NCBI RefSeq assembly: GCF_016597725.1
Contig: NZ_VCGY01000005.1
Span: forward strand, 62,001-126,000
DNA length: 64,000 nucleotides
Source: Marinobacter sp. 1-4A
GTDB lineage: Bacteria; Pseudomonadota; Gammaproteobacteria; Pseudomonadales; Oleiphilaceae
Direction of reading: 5' to 3'
Positions 36,447 to 44,554 of this stretch are shown one piece after another; position 1 is the stretch's first letter; each line of letters starts with the position of its first letter. The translations under genes and the position numbers were made by a program. The notes under the pieces were generated by a model, which saw only the letters and a list, made by a program, of their open reading frames with translations, was not told the origin of the DNA and ran no database searches.

Positions 36447-38450
36447 TTAAGCCGTTTCAGAGCTATGGTTTGGCTTATCACCAGCTGCGCGCCCAGCTAT
36501 ACCAGCCAGAGCCGCTTGCAGCGACGGAGACTTGTCTAGCACGCCTTGAACGCTCTTTCCATAACCCAAGCCCTGAGCAAACTTTTCGAAAATGCCGCCG
36601 TCGCCACCGATCATTTCGAACTTTGCATCCTTCAATGCCGCCGCCATTACACGGCCATTTTCCAGAATACCGGTTTGATGCGCTTCAATCTTTGCCATCA
36701 CTTCTTTCTCATGAACTTCCAAGTTCATGCGGAATTCTTCGAAGTGACGAGCCTCTTCAGACATGCCGTTATAGGCCTTCAACTTCTCCACCAGACCGGA
36801 TGCTTCTGCTTTAGCCATAGCCTCACGAGCATCTGCCTTAGCATGACCCATACGCTCTTGCCCTTCAGCTTCCGCCAGCACCATGGCCTTTCGGGCATCC
36901 GCTTTCGCTAGACCCAGCTTTTCTTCACCCATGGCTTCTGTTTCAAGACGCTGCTCCAGCACCCGAATCTCGGCCATTCCAGCTTCTTCGTCAGCCTTCG
37001 CTGTTGCCGATTTAACATCTGCGCGGGCCAGACCGTCAGCACGAATAGCAGACGCCTGAGCCTCTTTAACCTGAGCTTCAGCCAGCCCATCGGAGGCAGA
37101 CATAGCTTGACGACCACGAGCCCGTTTTTCATCCGCAATGGCTTGCTTCTCAGCCGCGTCCAACTCCGCCTGAGCCGTTACGCGAATCTGTTCAGCTTCT
37201 AGCTTAGAGCGCTCAAACGCCGCTTCTGCAGCCTTTACATCCTTCAGTTTAAGCTCATCAGCGTCGGCTTCAGCCGCAACCACTTTGGTGACTTTAAGCC
37301 GCTCAGCTTCAGAGCGGTTGCGAACATCCTTAATGTTCTCTTCTTCTTCAGCTACATTGCGTTCAACCGCAATCCGCTGACTGGTTATATCTGCAATTTC
37401 CTTGCGCTCGCCTTCAAGCGCCTTTTCCATACCAATGCGTTCGATTTCTACCGCCCTTTCGCGGTTTACATCTTCCAGCTCACGGGCCTGACGAATCCGC
37501 ACTTCTTCAATCTGCACCGCCCGCTCACGCGCCTTCATGGCCATTTCAATCTGGCGCTGCTTGTTTTCATCGGCAATAGCCAGCTCTTCATCGGTTTTAA
37601 TGCGGGCTGACTCAGCGCGGGCGCGCTCTTGTTCACGCACCTGCTCGGTCTCGGATGTTTCACGAGCTTGCAGGGTTTCAATTTCACGGCGTTGGCGGGC
37701 TTCTGCGTCTGCCTGGCTGCGCTCCAACTCCAGCGAGGCCTCTCGTGCAGATACATTCTTCCGCTGAATTTCGAGCTCTTGATCGCGCTCTAAGCGGTTT
37801 GTTTCCACATTGTGAAACGCGGTGATTTCAGTAATCCGCTTGATACCCTCGGAATCGAGAATATTGTTGGGGTCTAAAGAGGTTTTCGGCGTTTGTTCCA
37901 GATAATCGATGGCAACGTCTTCAAGAATGTAGCCATTAAGATCTTCGCCAATGGTTTCAATGATGGAATCACGGAAATGCTGGCGCTCCTCAAAAAGCTG
38001 CATGAACTCCAGTTTTTTACCAACCGTTTTCAGAGCTTCACTGAACTTGGCGTTAAACAGCGTATTTACCGCATCGCGATCAGATGCTCGGCCAACTCCT
38101 ACTGACTTGGCCACGCGTAATACATCTTCCGGGGTTTCATTGACACGTAAGTAGAAAGCAACGGTGATATCTGCCCGCAGATTGTCTTTACAGATCAACC
38201 CTTCCTTACCAGTGCGGTTCAACTCTAGAGTGATAACCGAGATTTTCATGGTCTCGGCGCGGTGAATAACCGGCAACACCATGGCGCCCGTGAAGTACAC
38301 CTTTGGCGTAGGAGAAAGATCGTTCACAATCAGAGCCTGCCCCTGATCGACCTTGCGATAGAACGCCTTGAACAGGGTAAGCACACCCAGTATCAGCAAG
38401 ACCAGAACACCGACTGTCGTCAGTACCGGCATCATCCACGATAAATCCAT
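36447..38450 (-). CDS. yqiK: YqiK-like flotillin / SPFH-domain membrane protein
   Basis: A 667-residue protein. It has one N-terminal transmembrane helix (VLTTVGVLVLLILGVLTLF), an SPFH/Band-7 domain (about residues 40-220, with the ITVAFYLRVNETPEDVLRVAKSVG segment) and a very long Glu/Ala-rich coiled coil (about 225-580) with repeated A-E-A words typical of flotillins. A short C-terminal domain ends in GIAGRAAGDKPNHSSETA. Flotillins scaffold membrane microdomains; YqiK-type members pair with NfeD/OB-fold partners such as the upstream YqiJ protein. GGAG precedes the ATG. Second gene in the operon, 43 bp after yqiJ. Confidence 0.92.
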   Translation of the reverse strand: MDLSWMMPVLTTVGVLVLLILGVLTLFKAFYRKVDQGQALIVNDLSPTPKVYFTGAMVLPVIHRAETMKISVITLELNRTGKEGLICKDNLRADITVAFYLRVNETPEDVLRVAKSVGVGRASDRDAVNTLFNAKFSEALKTVGKKLEFMQLFEERQHFRDSIIETIGEDLNGYILEDVAIDYLEQTPKTSLDPNNILDSEGIKRITEITAFHNVETNRLERDQELEIQRKNVSAREASLELERSQADAEARQRREIETLQARETSETEQVREQERARAESARIKTDEELAIADENKQRQIEMAMKARERAVQIEEVRIRQARELEDVNRERAVEIERIGMEKALEGERKEIADITSQRIAVERNVAEEEENIKDVRNRSEAERLKVTKVVAAEADADELKLKDVKAAEAAFERSKLEAEQIRVTAQAELDAAEKQAIADEKRARGRQAMSASDGLAEAQVKEAQASAIRADGLARADVKSATAKADEEAGMAEIRVLEQRLETEAMGEEKLGLAKADARKAMVLAEAEGQERMGHAKADAREAMAKAEASGLVEKLKAYNGMSEEARHFEEFRMNLEVHEKEVMAKIEAHQTGILENGRVMAAALKDAKFEMIGGDGGIFEKFAQGLGYGKSVQGVLDKSPSLQAALAGIAGRAAGDKPNHSSETA

Positions 38451-38493
38451 TTAGCAATTCTCCTAAGCTGGTTAAAAGAGTATAAGCGCGGGG

Positions 38494-39120
38494 TTATCCG
38501 GCAGAATCACCGGAATAAAATTCGGACTCCGGAACAACCCACCAAGCGTTTTCATCCGGAATGTGTTCAATAATGACCGCCCCTTCCCGATGGGAAAGCG
38601 GTGAATGACTGCGTATTTGAAGAACAAGGTGAGCGCCATCAAGAATGGCTTCACCACGGCCTGAAACCTCAGTAACCGTTGAAGAAATCACCACACAAGG
38701 CGTACCAACAATGCGCTTTTGTAGCGGCTGTAGAAAAGCCCGACGAAATAGCGGCCGCAGAGGACGCACCAACATCGAAGTAGCCAACAGCCCAAGAATC
38801 AATGCGGCAAGGATTACAGCCGCGCCGTACAGCCAGTGCAGCATACCGCTAGGAATCAAGGTTCCGAAAATTAGATCAGTGAAGTAACTGGCCAACCAGC
38901 CTGTTAAAAACAAAAGCGTGAGCACCAAAGGCAAAGGCACGCCCTGAAGCCCAAGTGTCACCATCAGGCCGCTGAAATCGCCATTGGCATCAATATCGCC
39001 ATCTGCCTCGATATCACCCATTCCAAAAAGGGAGATCAGCCAATAAATGATGGCCACACACAAAAATATGGAGAAAACCACTGTAGGGAAGGAAAAAGCA
39101 GTGTTTAAGAATGTTTCCAT
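38494..39120 (-). CDS. yqiJ: YqiJ-like membrane protein with NfeD/OB-fold domain
   Basis: A 208-residue protein. An N-terminal helix (FSIFLCVAIIYWLISLFGMG) is followed by an acidic loop (DIEADGDIDANGDFSG) and two to three further helices. The C-terminal small beta-barrel domain (RIVGTPCVVISSTVTEVSGRGEAILDGAHL) resembles NfeD's OB fold. NfeD-type proteins act with stomatin or flotillin partners. ATG 39120 is the likely start because METFLNTAFSFPTVVF is the usual N-terminus; the frame opens further to 39177 but would cover a regulatory box. First gene of yqiJ-yqiK-ATPase. Confidence 0.9.
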   Translation of the reverse strand: METFLNTAFSFPTVVFSIFLCVAIIYWLISLFGMGDIEADGDIDANGDFSGLMVTLGLQGVPLPLVLTLLFLTGWLASYFTDLIFGTLIPSGMLHWLYGAAVILAALILGLLATSMLVRPLRPLFRRAFLQPLQKRIVGTPCVVISSTVTEVSGRGEAILDGAHLVLQIRSHSPLSHREGAVIIEHIPDENAWWVVPESEFYSGDSAG

Positions 39121-39157
39121 ACGCAACCAGACTATCCATTCCGGTGAACTCAAAATA

Positions 39158-39172
39158 TGACAGTTTGTGTCA
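39158..39172. promoter_or_regulatory. Operator-like box TGACA-N5-TGTCA (left copy)
   Basis: TGACAGTTTGTGTCA, a 15-bp inverted repeat. It lies just downstream of the predicted start of the leftward yqiJ transcript, exactly 18 bp left of the central inverted repeat, and mirrors the copy at 39247-39261. Confidence 0.65.
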
Positions 39173-39184
39173 GCCAAGACCGTC

Positions 39185-39236
39185 GTTATATCGCAATTAA
39201 ACTATTTCTTGCAAATGTTTAATTGCGAGGTATAGA
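39185..39236. promoter_or_regulatory. Divergent promoters sharing one -35 box
   Basis: TTGCAA (39209-39214) is its own reverse complement and can serve as -35 in both directions. Rightward, TATAGA at 39231-39236 follows after 16 bp. Leftward, TATAAC at 39190-39185 follows after 18 bp. These would drive the DUF2170-pspA genes and the yqiJ-yqiK-ATPase genes respectively. The prediction rests on spacing and box match only. Confidence 0.5.
39191..39228. promoter_or_regulatory. Central inverted repeat in the divergent yqiJ / pspA promoter region
   Basis: TCGCAATTAAAC (39191-39202) and GTTTAATTGCGA (39217-39228) are perfect 12-bp arms separated by 14 bp. The arms fall in the spacers of both predicted promoters, so a protein bound here could control both directions. 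Confidence 0.75.
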
Positions 39237-39246
39237 CTCAAATTAT

Positions 39247-39261
39247 TGACATAAAATGTCA
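39247..39261. promoter_or_regulatory. Operator-like box TGACA-N5-TGTCA (right copy)
   Basis: TGACATAAAATGTCA (within the 17-bp palindrome TTGACATAAAATGTCAA), exactly 18 bp right of the central inverted repeat and just beyond the predicted rightward start site. It is the mirror partner of 39158-39172. Confidence 0.7.
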
Positions 39262-39325
39262 AGCAGTAGGACAAGGTTCGTCCGGATCGGCCGAATCGAT
39301 TCAACGCCACAGGAAGGAGCTATTC

Positions 39326-39730
39326 GTGGATATTCAAACTCTCACCCTAACTCTGGGTGACTCTACGCATGCCGGCCGAACCTTCGACGTCATGCCGATA
39401 GTCGGAGAAGAACCGGTGCTTCAGGTAACGGTTTCCGGAGCAGAAGAAACACCGGTGTACGTTACGGTAACCGACACTCAAATTCTGTGCCTTGCTTACC
39501 TTTTTGAAGAGCAAGAGCTGCTCCCGCAACGTGTAAACGAACTTCATGAAAACATGCTACGACTCAGCGTACCCATGCCCCTTAGCTCACTTGGAAAAAC
39601 CGGTGATCACTATGTGGTGTATGGCGCTCTCAGCCCAACCTCAGGCACCGCCGAGATCATGCAAGAACTGGTAACACTGGCCGAGAATGCCATCGACTTG
39701 TTACAGACGTTTGAAGACTATCTGGCTTAA
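39326..39730 (+). CDS. DUF2170 (YjfI-like) protein next to PspA
   Basis: A 134-residue acidic, soluble protein. Features fitting DUF2170 are VPMPLSSLGKTGDHYVVYGALS and the closing LVTLAENAIDLLQTFEDYLA. YjfI-type proteins sit beside PspA homologues (YjfJ) in many proteobacteria and have been proposed to have a secretion-chaperone-like fold. The start is GTG 39326, set by AAGGAG 8 bp upstream. It is 14 bp before the PspA gene, so they are co-transcribed. It probably binds or tunes PspA; this is inferred from family context. Confidence 0.82.
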   Translation: MDIQTLTLTLGDSTHAGRTFDVMPIVGEEPVLQVTVSGAEETPVYVTVTDTQILCLAYLFEEQELLPQRVNELHENMLRLSVPMPLSSLGKTGDHYVVYGALSPTSGTAEIMQELVTLAENAIDLLQTFEDYLA

Positions 39731-39744
39731 GTGAGGGCTGAGAC

Positions 39745-40440
39745 ATGAGATCTGTACTGAATAAAATTCTAACCGCAATGCGCGGCAGCGTGAATGAGCT
39801 AGGCGAAGCTGTTGTAGATAGCCAAGGCAACCGCATTCTGGAACAAGAACTGCGGGACTCTGAGCAAGAACTGAAGCAAGCCAAACAGGAGCTCGCCGCC
39901 TTAATGGCAGAATCCGCCTCTTTGGCCCGGCAAATCCGCTCTGAGCAAGACAGCGCCAACAAACGCGAACAAGATGCCCGCAAAGCCCTTACAGCTGGCC
40001 AAGAAGAACTGGCCAGAGAAGTAGCCGAGCGCATTGTTGGCCATGAGCGCCGTGGATCCGAACTGACACAGACCCGAGAGATATTGCAGCAACGGATTGC
40101 AGGGCTCAAAGAACGGGTTCAGCGGGCTGAAAAGCAACTGGCCGACTACCGCCGGGAACTGCAAGTGGTGAAAACCAATGAGCGAGTGCTACGCACCACC
40201 GCCCAGATTGACACCAACATCAACAGCCAGCAGTCCTCACTGAGCACCGCCAAGGAAACCCTTGAGCGTATTCGTGAGCGGCAAGCCCGGGAAGAAGACC
40301 GGCAAACCGCCAGCGCTACCCTCGAAAAAGAACTGACTGGCGCTGACTTGGACGAAAAGCTGAAAGCGGCTGGCATCGATGGCGAACAAGATGCAATTGA
40401 CAGCGTACTTGCCCGCCTGAAAGACAAACCCGCCCAGTAA
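39745..40440 (+). CDS. PspA/IM30-family membrane-stress protein (YjfJ-like)
   Basis: A 231-residue protein that is almost entirely heptad-patterned coiled coil (for example LEQELRDSEQELKQAKQELA). It begins with the short amphipathic MRSVLNKILTAMRGSVNELGEAV and has the typical LxxR-rich middle. PspA/IM30/Vipp1 proteins are bacterial relatives of ESCRT-III that assemble on damaged inner membrane and remodel it. There is no pspBC or pspF nearby; its partners here are DUF2170 and the divergent flotillin-ATPase operon. A hairpin follows the stop. Confidence 0.9.
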   Translation: MRSVLNKILTAMRGSVNELGEAVVDSQGNRILEQELRDSEQELKQAKQELAALMAESASLARQIRSEQDSANKREQDARKALTAGQEELAREVAERIVGHERRGSELTQTREILQQRIAGLKERVQRAEKQLADYRRELQVVKTNERVLRTTAQIDTNINSQQSSLSTAKETLERIRERQAREEDRQTASATLEKELTGADLDEKLKAAGIDGEQDAIDSVLARLKDKPAQ

Positions 40441-40445
40441 AATTA

Positions 40446-40482
40446 GCGCCCTCGTACTTTTCATATCGAAGTACTAGGGCGC
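40446..40482 (+). terminator. Hairpin after pspA
   Basis: GCGCCCTCGTACTT (40446-40459) pairs with AAGTACTAGGGCGC (40469-40482) with one mismatch. There is no T tract, so it may reduce rather than end transcription into the next gene. Confidence 0.55.
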
Positions 40483-40500
40483 AAACCTCAGGTTAATCCC

Positions 40501-40827
40501 ATGGCTACACCACCGGACTGGTCAAAGGAAGAGAAAGCTGTTCAGGCCGTACAAATGGCCTTCGATCTCTCCAACGACATTCAGCGGGCGTTTCGCGTAT
40601 CGGCCGCGCTACAAGATATGTCGACCTCAGATATGGTGCGCAAGGTGCTGCAACTGCCCTATCAAAAAAACCGGGCCAGACCCCGGTTAACCATTACGCT
40701 AAAAGACGAAGACTTTGAACTGCTCGCCGAGAAGTATGGCCTTGATCCGCTCGACAGAACGACGATTCGACAACGGGTGTCGGAAGATTTGCAGGTGTTT
40801 GCTGGTAATTATTTGACTGAGGCTTAG
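40501..40827 (+). CDS. Small protein of the PspA cluster, RHH-like middle
   Basis: A 108-residue soluble protein. The segment FDLSNDIQRAFRVSAALQDMSTSDMVRKVLQLPY has the strand-helix-helix look of ribbon-helix-helix proteins, and the second half is acidic (LTITLKDEDFELLAEKYG). It might be a DNA-binding regulator of the cluster, a candidate for the TGACA-N5-TGTCA boxes, or a structural partner. Neither is shown by sequence. It is 60 bp after pspA with only a weak ribosome site. Confidence 0.65.
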   Translation: MATPPDWSKEEKAVQAVQMAFDLSNDIQRAFRVSAALQDMSTSDMVRKVLQLPYQKNRARPRLTITLKDEDFELLAEKYGLDPLDRTTIRQRVSEDLQVFAGNYLTEA

Positions 40828-40949
40828 GGAGACTCTCGGTGATTAAAAGCGTAATCAGGCATCGAGAGTGATCAATGCAGATTCATGCTTTGAACGCTCT
40901 GTTGACAGCGCCTTTTCCCCACGATAACACCCACCCTGCCGGAGATCAG

Positions 40950-41456
40950 ATGAATAGGTTACCCAGTTCTTTTTTCTTGCGCTTACTCACAATACTCATA
41001 ATTCCTTTTACACTTGTAGCCTGCACAACTGCAACTTCGGTAGACGAAAGGCGCACAGGTATCGAAGCCGAGTACATACTGTATGTTAAGCTTGTGCGCG
41101 ATACAGCCTCTCTCAAAAATCTTGCTAGTCATTGGAGTCGCTCGGCAAGAGAAATGTTCTTTGGGACACTCGACAATAGTGGCCAGCCGATTGCGCTCCA
41201 TAATTTCCAACCAGTGCTGAAGTACCCTGCACTATTTGCCAGCCCACCTGCAGCGCCCTTGTCGACAAGTATCGGTGAAAATGGATGCCTGATGATCTTT
41301 GGAGAGGCTTCAGATTCCGGCATGCTCGCTATGCATGTCAAGTTTACCCGAGAAGACGGTAGATGGTTGCAAGACGAAGTACATGCACAGTATCTGGATG
41401 ACGGCGCGGAATCGCCTGCCAGACCAAACTGCCAGTTTCCGAGCCCGCCTTCATGA
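40950..41456 (+). CDS. Hypothetical lipoprotein (family member 1)
   Basis: A 168-residue protein with a lipoprotein signal (LLTILIIPFTLVAC, lipobox LVAC). The C-terminal part CLMIFGEASDSGM...EDGRWLQDEVHAQYLDD matches the pattern of two other lipoproteins at 41504 and 46610 (conserved Cys, then G, then (E)xGRxLxxDExxxxYVD). GCCGGAGATC precedes ATG 40950; the upstream ATG 40875 gives no signal peptide. Function unknown; located in the envelope. Confidence 0.8.
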   Translation: MNRLPSSFFLRLLTILIIPFTLVACTTATSVDERRTGIEAEYILYVKLVRDTASLKNLASHWSRSAREMFFGTLDNSGQPIALHNFQPVLKYPALFASPPAAPLSTSIGENGCLMIFGEASDSGMLAMHVKFTREDGRWLQDEVHAQYLDDGAESPARPNCQFPSPPS

Positions 41457-41503
41457 TCTGTAATAGCATTTGCAGGCACCTCATAGCCAGACGGCTACGA
41501 ATA

Positions 41504-41983
41504 ATGCACCTGATCAACCCCACTCCAACAGCGCTAGCGATTTCAAGCCTCCTGATCTCTGGGTTTTTCATTCAAGGATGTGCTTCGAACCCAACTGAGC
41601 AAGAGAATGCGTGGAAAACTTACGAACGCTTTCGGGTAGCATTGGAGAAAAATGGCCTAGATACCGATTATGCCCCTTTTTTCAGCGCTCACGCCTATCA
41701 AGATATTCGTGAGGCAAGCAAGGAAGATCGGCCCTATATCAAAGAAATGCTTGCCTACCCTCGTTACTTCTCAGTCACTTTTGAACATTATGAAAAAAGC
41801 ATCGCTTCCGGCGCTTGTCTTACTCTAAACGGCGAAACTCTTCACGGTGATATTGGAAGCCTCTCAATTGAACTCCTTGAAGAGGATGGGCGCTTGAAAA
41901 TGAACGACGCGAATTTACTTTATGTTGACTCAAAAACGGACTTTATTGCTCAGGCAAAATGCCCCGATGAGACACGAATTTGA
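41504..41983 (+). CDS. Hypothetical lipoprotein (family member 2)
   Basis: A 159-residue lipoprotein with lipobox FIQGC. It shows GACLTLNGETLHGDIGSLSIELLEEDGRLKMND and a terminal AKCPDE, clearly similar to the protein at 46610 (GICLTVNGLASDG...EGRRLKADEVHYELVDD...AQCPSE). The two paired cysteines probably form a disulphide. ATG 41504 is the better start; the frame opens at 41453, overlapping the previous gene. Function unknown. Confidence 0.8.
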   Translation: MHLINPTPTALAISSLLISGFFIQGCASNPTEQENAWKTYERFRVALEKNGLDTDYAPFFSAHAYQDIREASKEDRPYIKEMLAYPRYFSVTFEHYEKSIASGACLTLNGETLHGDIGSLSIELLEEDGRLKMNDANLLYVDSKTDFIAQAKCPDETRI

Positions 41984-42088
41984 TCATGGCCTCATTCGCA
42001 GCAGGAATTGCTGATCCTTCGCTCCAATCACTCTTTCATAATGCGCACAGCATCATAAACCAACACTGACACAGCTCGCTGCGCTAGC

Positions 42089-42389
42089 ATGAGTGCTTTT
42101 TCACGGTTCGAGATCAAACTTTTAGATTGGGCACGTTCAGAGCGATATGCTGTTCCGCGCTGGCATCTCTCGCCAGCAGTATCAACGACTGGAGTCCAAA
42201 GGGAATCCCAGACTGGACACTCTGGAACTCATAGCGCAAGCGCTCAGCAGCGAACTAACGCTTATCCCAAAAGACAAGCTTGGGGCGGTGATTGCCGTGC
42301 TAGAGCAGAAAGTATCAGATCCAATCAGAGAAGATGCTACTAAAGACTTGAATGACGGCCCCTGGAAGAGTTTGCTGAGGGATGACTGA
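42089..42389 (+). pseudogene. Frameshifted XRE-family antitoxin-like regulator
   Basis: An open frame from 42147 encodes FRAGISRQQYQRLESKGNPRLDTLELIAQAL, the second half of an XRE helix-turn-helix, followed by SELTLIPKDKLGAVIAVLEQK. The first half is read in a different frame: an ATG at 42089 gives KLLDWARSERYA before the frames diverge, while the MLFRAG frame hits a stop just upstream of HVQSDM. The N-terminal helices are thus disrupted. HipB-type antitoxins have this shape, and no intact HipA follows. Confidence 0.6.
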
Positions 42390-42488
42390 AGAGCAACACT
42401 GGAACAGACTTCAGGCTGACTTTCGAATTCAATGAAATGGACAACTCAAAGAATTGCAACTAATATTAGTTGCAATATGGAGAAGACG

Positions 42489-42589
42489 ATGTCGAAGCAC
42501 GGAAAGCTACTGGCGAAATTACAGAATCGAAGAAGCACCTTCACATGGCAAGAATTGAAAACCTTAAAGCCGGAGGGCTAATCGAATGA
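42489..42589 (+). pseudogene. hicA: Internally deleted HicA-type toxin
   Basis: ATG 42489 starts MSKHGKLLAKLQNRRSTFTW, a HicA-like N-terminus, and then reads 30 codons to TAA. In the other frame the end reads ENLKAGGLIE and stops at TGA 42587, overlapping the next gene's ATG (ATGA) as toxin/antitoxin pairs do. The middle, about 50 codons with the RNA-binding core and catalytic histidine, is absent. The toxin is dead, leaving an orphan antitoxin. Confidence 0.65.
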
Positions 42590-42927
42590 GCACTATGTTG
42601 GAACACAAGGGCTACTACGGATCCATCGAAGTGAGCACAGAGGATAACTGCCTGTTCGGGAAACTCCAGTTCATTCGCTCATTGGTCAATTACGAAGCAG
42701 GGACCGTGGCAGAGCTTAATAAAGCGTTCAAAGAAGCTGTAGATGACTATCTGAAAACGTGTAGCGATCTGAACATCGAGCCGGAATCACCTTGCAAAGG
42801 TTCCTTCAACGTTCGAATTGGCCATGATTTGCATCTTGCCGCCAGCATAACAGCCCGCCGCAAAAGCATTTCCCTGAACGACCTTACCCGGAATGCGATC
42901 AGTGAGTACCTTGACCATCATGCTTAG
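42586..42927 (+). CDS. hicB: HicB-family antitoxin without an active toxin
   Basis: A 113-residue protein: a partial HicB fold (YYGSIEVSTEDNCLFGKLQFIRSLVNYEAG, then LNKAFKEAVDDYLKTC) and a C-terminal ribbon-helix-helix (FNVRIGHDLHLAASITARRKSISLNDLTRNAISEYL). HicB proteins neutralise HicA RNases and repress their operon. The start overlaps the broken hicA by ATGA. Its intact state beside a dead toxin suggests retention as a repressor or anti-toxin against related HicA. Confidence 0.8.
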   Translation: MSTMLEHKGYYGSIEVSTEDNCLFGKLQFIRSLVNYEAGTVAELNKAFKEAVDDYLKTCSDLNIEPESPCKGSFNVRIGHDLHLAASITARRKSISLNDLTRNAISEYLDHHA

Positions 42928-42957
42928 GGCATCCTCAACCATAGCTTAGGCAAAACT

Positions 42958-42996
42958 ATGCGCACCGCCGTAACTATCGACGAAAACCGTTACAGC
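42958..42996 (+). pseudogene. Remnant of an RHH (VapB-like) antitoxin
   Basis: ATG 42958 starts [12 protein letters not shown], like the N-terminal strand of VapB/RHH antitoxins (MRTTVTID). The following residues lose the pattern, so only the first dozen codons survive. Confidence 0.35.
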
Positions 42997-43085
42997 CCAA
43001 GCCGCACCTGTCCACAATACGTCACTCAAGATATAATCTGCCCAATCCTGCATGGCCTCTCATCCACTTTCTACCGGATCACCCC

Positions 43086-44348
43086 ATGAAAAAAATCGCT
43101 ATCATAGGCCTGGGTTACGTTGGTCTTCCTCTGGCAGCGGCCTTTAGCGCAAAGCATCAAGTTGTTGGCTTCGACATCAGCACAACCCGCATTGCCGACC
43201 TAAAAAACGGTCAGGACTTAACTCGTGAAGTTTCGCCAGAAGAGCTCGCAGCAGCTACCCAGCTAACATTCACTAATTCGCTGGATGCAATAGCCGACTG
43301 CTCTATTTTTATCATAACCGTGCCCACCCCTATCGATGGTTTTAACACTCCGGACCTAACACCTCTGATTGCAGCCAGTGAGAGCGTGGGCAGTGTACTC
43401 AAGCGCGGCGACATCGTGATTTATGAATCAACGGTTTACCCCGGCGCTACCGAGGAAGTCTGCGTGCCGGTATTGGAGAAGGTGTCTGGCTTGAAATTCA
43501 ATGCGGATTTTCACGCCGGTTACAGCCCTGAGCGGGTCAATCCGGGAGACAAGCAACACCGAGTGAGCAGCATTGTGAAGGTCACCTCTGGCTCTACGCC
43601 TGCCATTGCCGATGAAGTGGATGCCTTATACGCGGGCATTATTACCGCAGGCACCCATAAAGCCAGCTCCATCAAAGTGGCAGAAGCAGCCAAAGTGATT
43701 GAAAACACCCAACGTGACCTAAACATTGCTTTGATAAACGAGCTAGCGATGATCTTTGCCCGGCTAGGCATCGATACCCAAGAAGTTCTGGCAGCCGCTG
43801 GCACCAAATGGAATTTCATACCCTTCAAACCCGGCTTAGTGGGCGGCCACTGCATTGGCGTAGACCCGTATTACCTAACCCACAAAGCCCAAGCTATCGG
43901 CTATCACCCTGAAATCATCCTTGCAGGCCGAAGAGTTAATGATGGCATGGGAGCATACGTGGCCGCTGAATTGGTGAAAGCGATGATTAAAGCCGGGCAC
44001 ACCATAGCCAAAGCTCGGGTACTGGTAATGGGGTTTACGTTTAAAGAAAACTGCCCGGATTTGCGCAATACCCGAGTCATAGACGTTGTGAAAGAGCTGC
44101 AGGAGTTTGGTTGCACGGTAGATATCACAGACTGCTGGGCCGACAGTACCGAGGCCGAGCTTGAGTATGGTATTAGGCTTACCGAGCAGCCTGAACAAGG
44201 TTCTTACGACGGCGTGATTCTGACTGTTGCGCACAGCGAGTATGCGTCAATGAGCGCGGACGACCTACGAGGCTACCTGAAACAAGATGGCGTGTTATAC
44301 GACCTGAAGGGCTTATTACCGTTGGGTGAGGCGGACTTGCGGCTCTAA
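43086..44348 (+). CDS. UDP-sugar (nucleotide-sugar) 6-dehydrogenase, TviB/WbpO-like
   Basis: A 420-residue, full-length UDP-glucose/GDP-mannose dehydrogenase family enzyme. It has the N-terminal Rossmann [13 protein letters not shown] (9-20), [25 protein letters not shown], and the catalytic block [18 protein letters not shown] with Cys256. It oxidises UDP-GlcNAc, UDP-GalNAc or UDP-Glc to the uronic acid for surface polysaccharide. Such genes usually begin a capsule or O-antigen cluster; here none follows, but broken copies of its 3' end lie at 46324 and 51893. It may be the survivor of a deleted cluster. Confidence 0.92.
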   Translation: MKKIAIIGLGYVGLPLAAAFSAKHQVVGFDISTTRIADLKNGQDLTREVSPEELAAATQLTFTNSLDAIADCSIFIITVPTPIDGFNTPDLTPLIAASESVGSVLKRGDIVIYESTVYPGATEEVCVPVLEKVSGLKFNADFHAGYSPERVNPGDKQHRVSSIVKVTSGSTPAIADEVDALYAGIITAGTHKASSIKVAEAAKVIENTQRDLNIALINELAMIFARLGIDTQEVLAAAGTKWNFIPFKPGLVGGHCIGVDPYYLTHKAQAIGYHPEIILAGRRVNDGMGAYVAAELVKAMIKAGHTIAKARVLVMGFTFKENCPDLRNTRVIDVVKELQEFGCTVDITDCWADSTEAELEYGIRLTEQPEQGSYDGVILTVAHSEYASMSADDLRGYLKQDGVLYDLKGLLPLGEADLRL

Positions 44349-44463
44349 TTCTAGTGCTCCATACAGTGCTTCCATGCAAACCAGCCAATCGTCTTGTTTT
44401 TGGTTAAGTTTCCGAAGCAATAACACCGGCGTCTCTTGTTGCTCGTGAGATTAGTGTAAGGAA

Positions 44464-44536
44464 ACGGCAAAGGCCCGGAGGTGGAAACCATCGGGCCCTT
44501 TGGAATCAGATCAGGCTATGAGTGCCTGTTTATGAT
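44464..44536 (+). repeat. RAYT-linked repeat R, copy 1
   Basis: A hairpin GGCCCG (44472-44477) / CGGGCC (44492-44497) is followed by ATCAGATCAGGCTATG and the tail GTGCCTGTTTATGAT. It precedes the Rpn fragment at its left edge and shares this order with copies at 45394, 50431 and 51814. It lies in the 206-bp gap after the sugar dehydrogenase. Confidence 0.7.
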
Positions 44537-44554
44537 TATTTCATAAGCCATGAA

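Noticed and set aside
39120..39326. Sigma-54 promoter for the PspA genes
   Set aside because: No GG...GC pair with -24/-12 spacing was found in either direction; sigma-70-like boxes fit.
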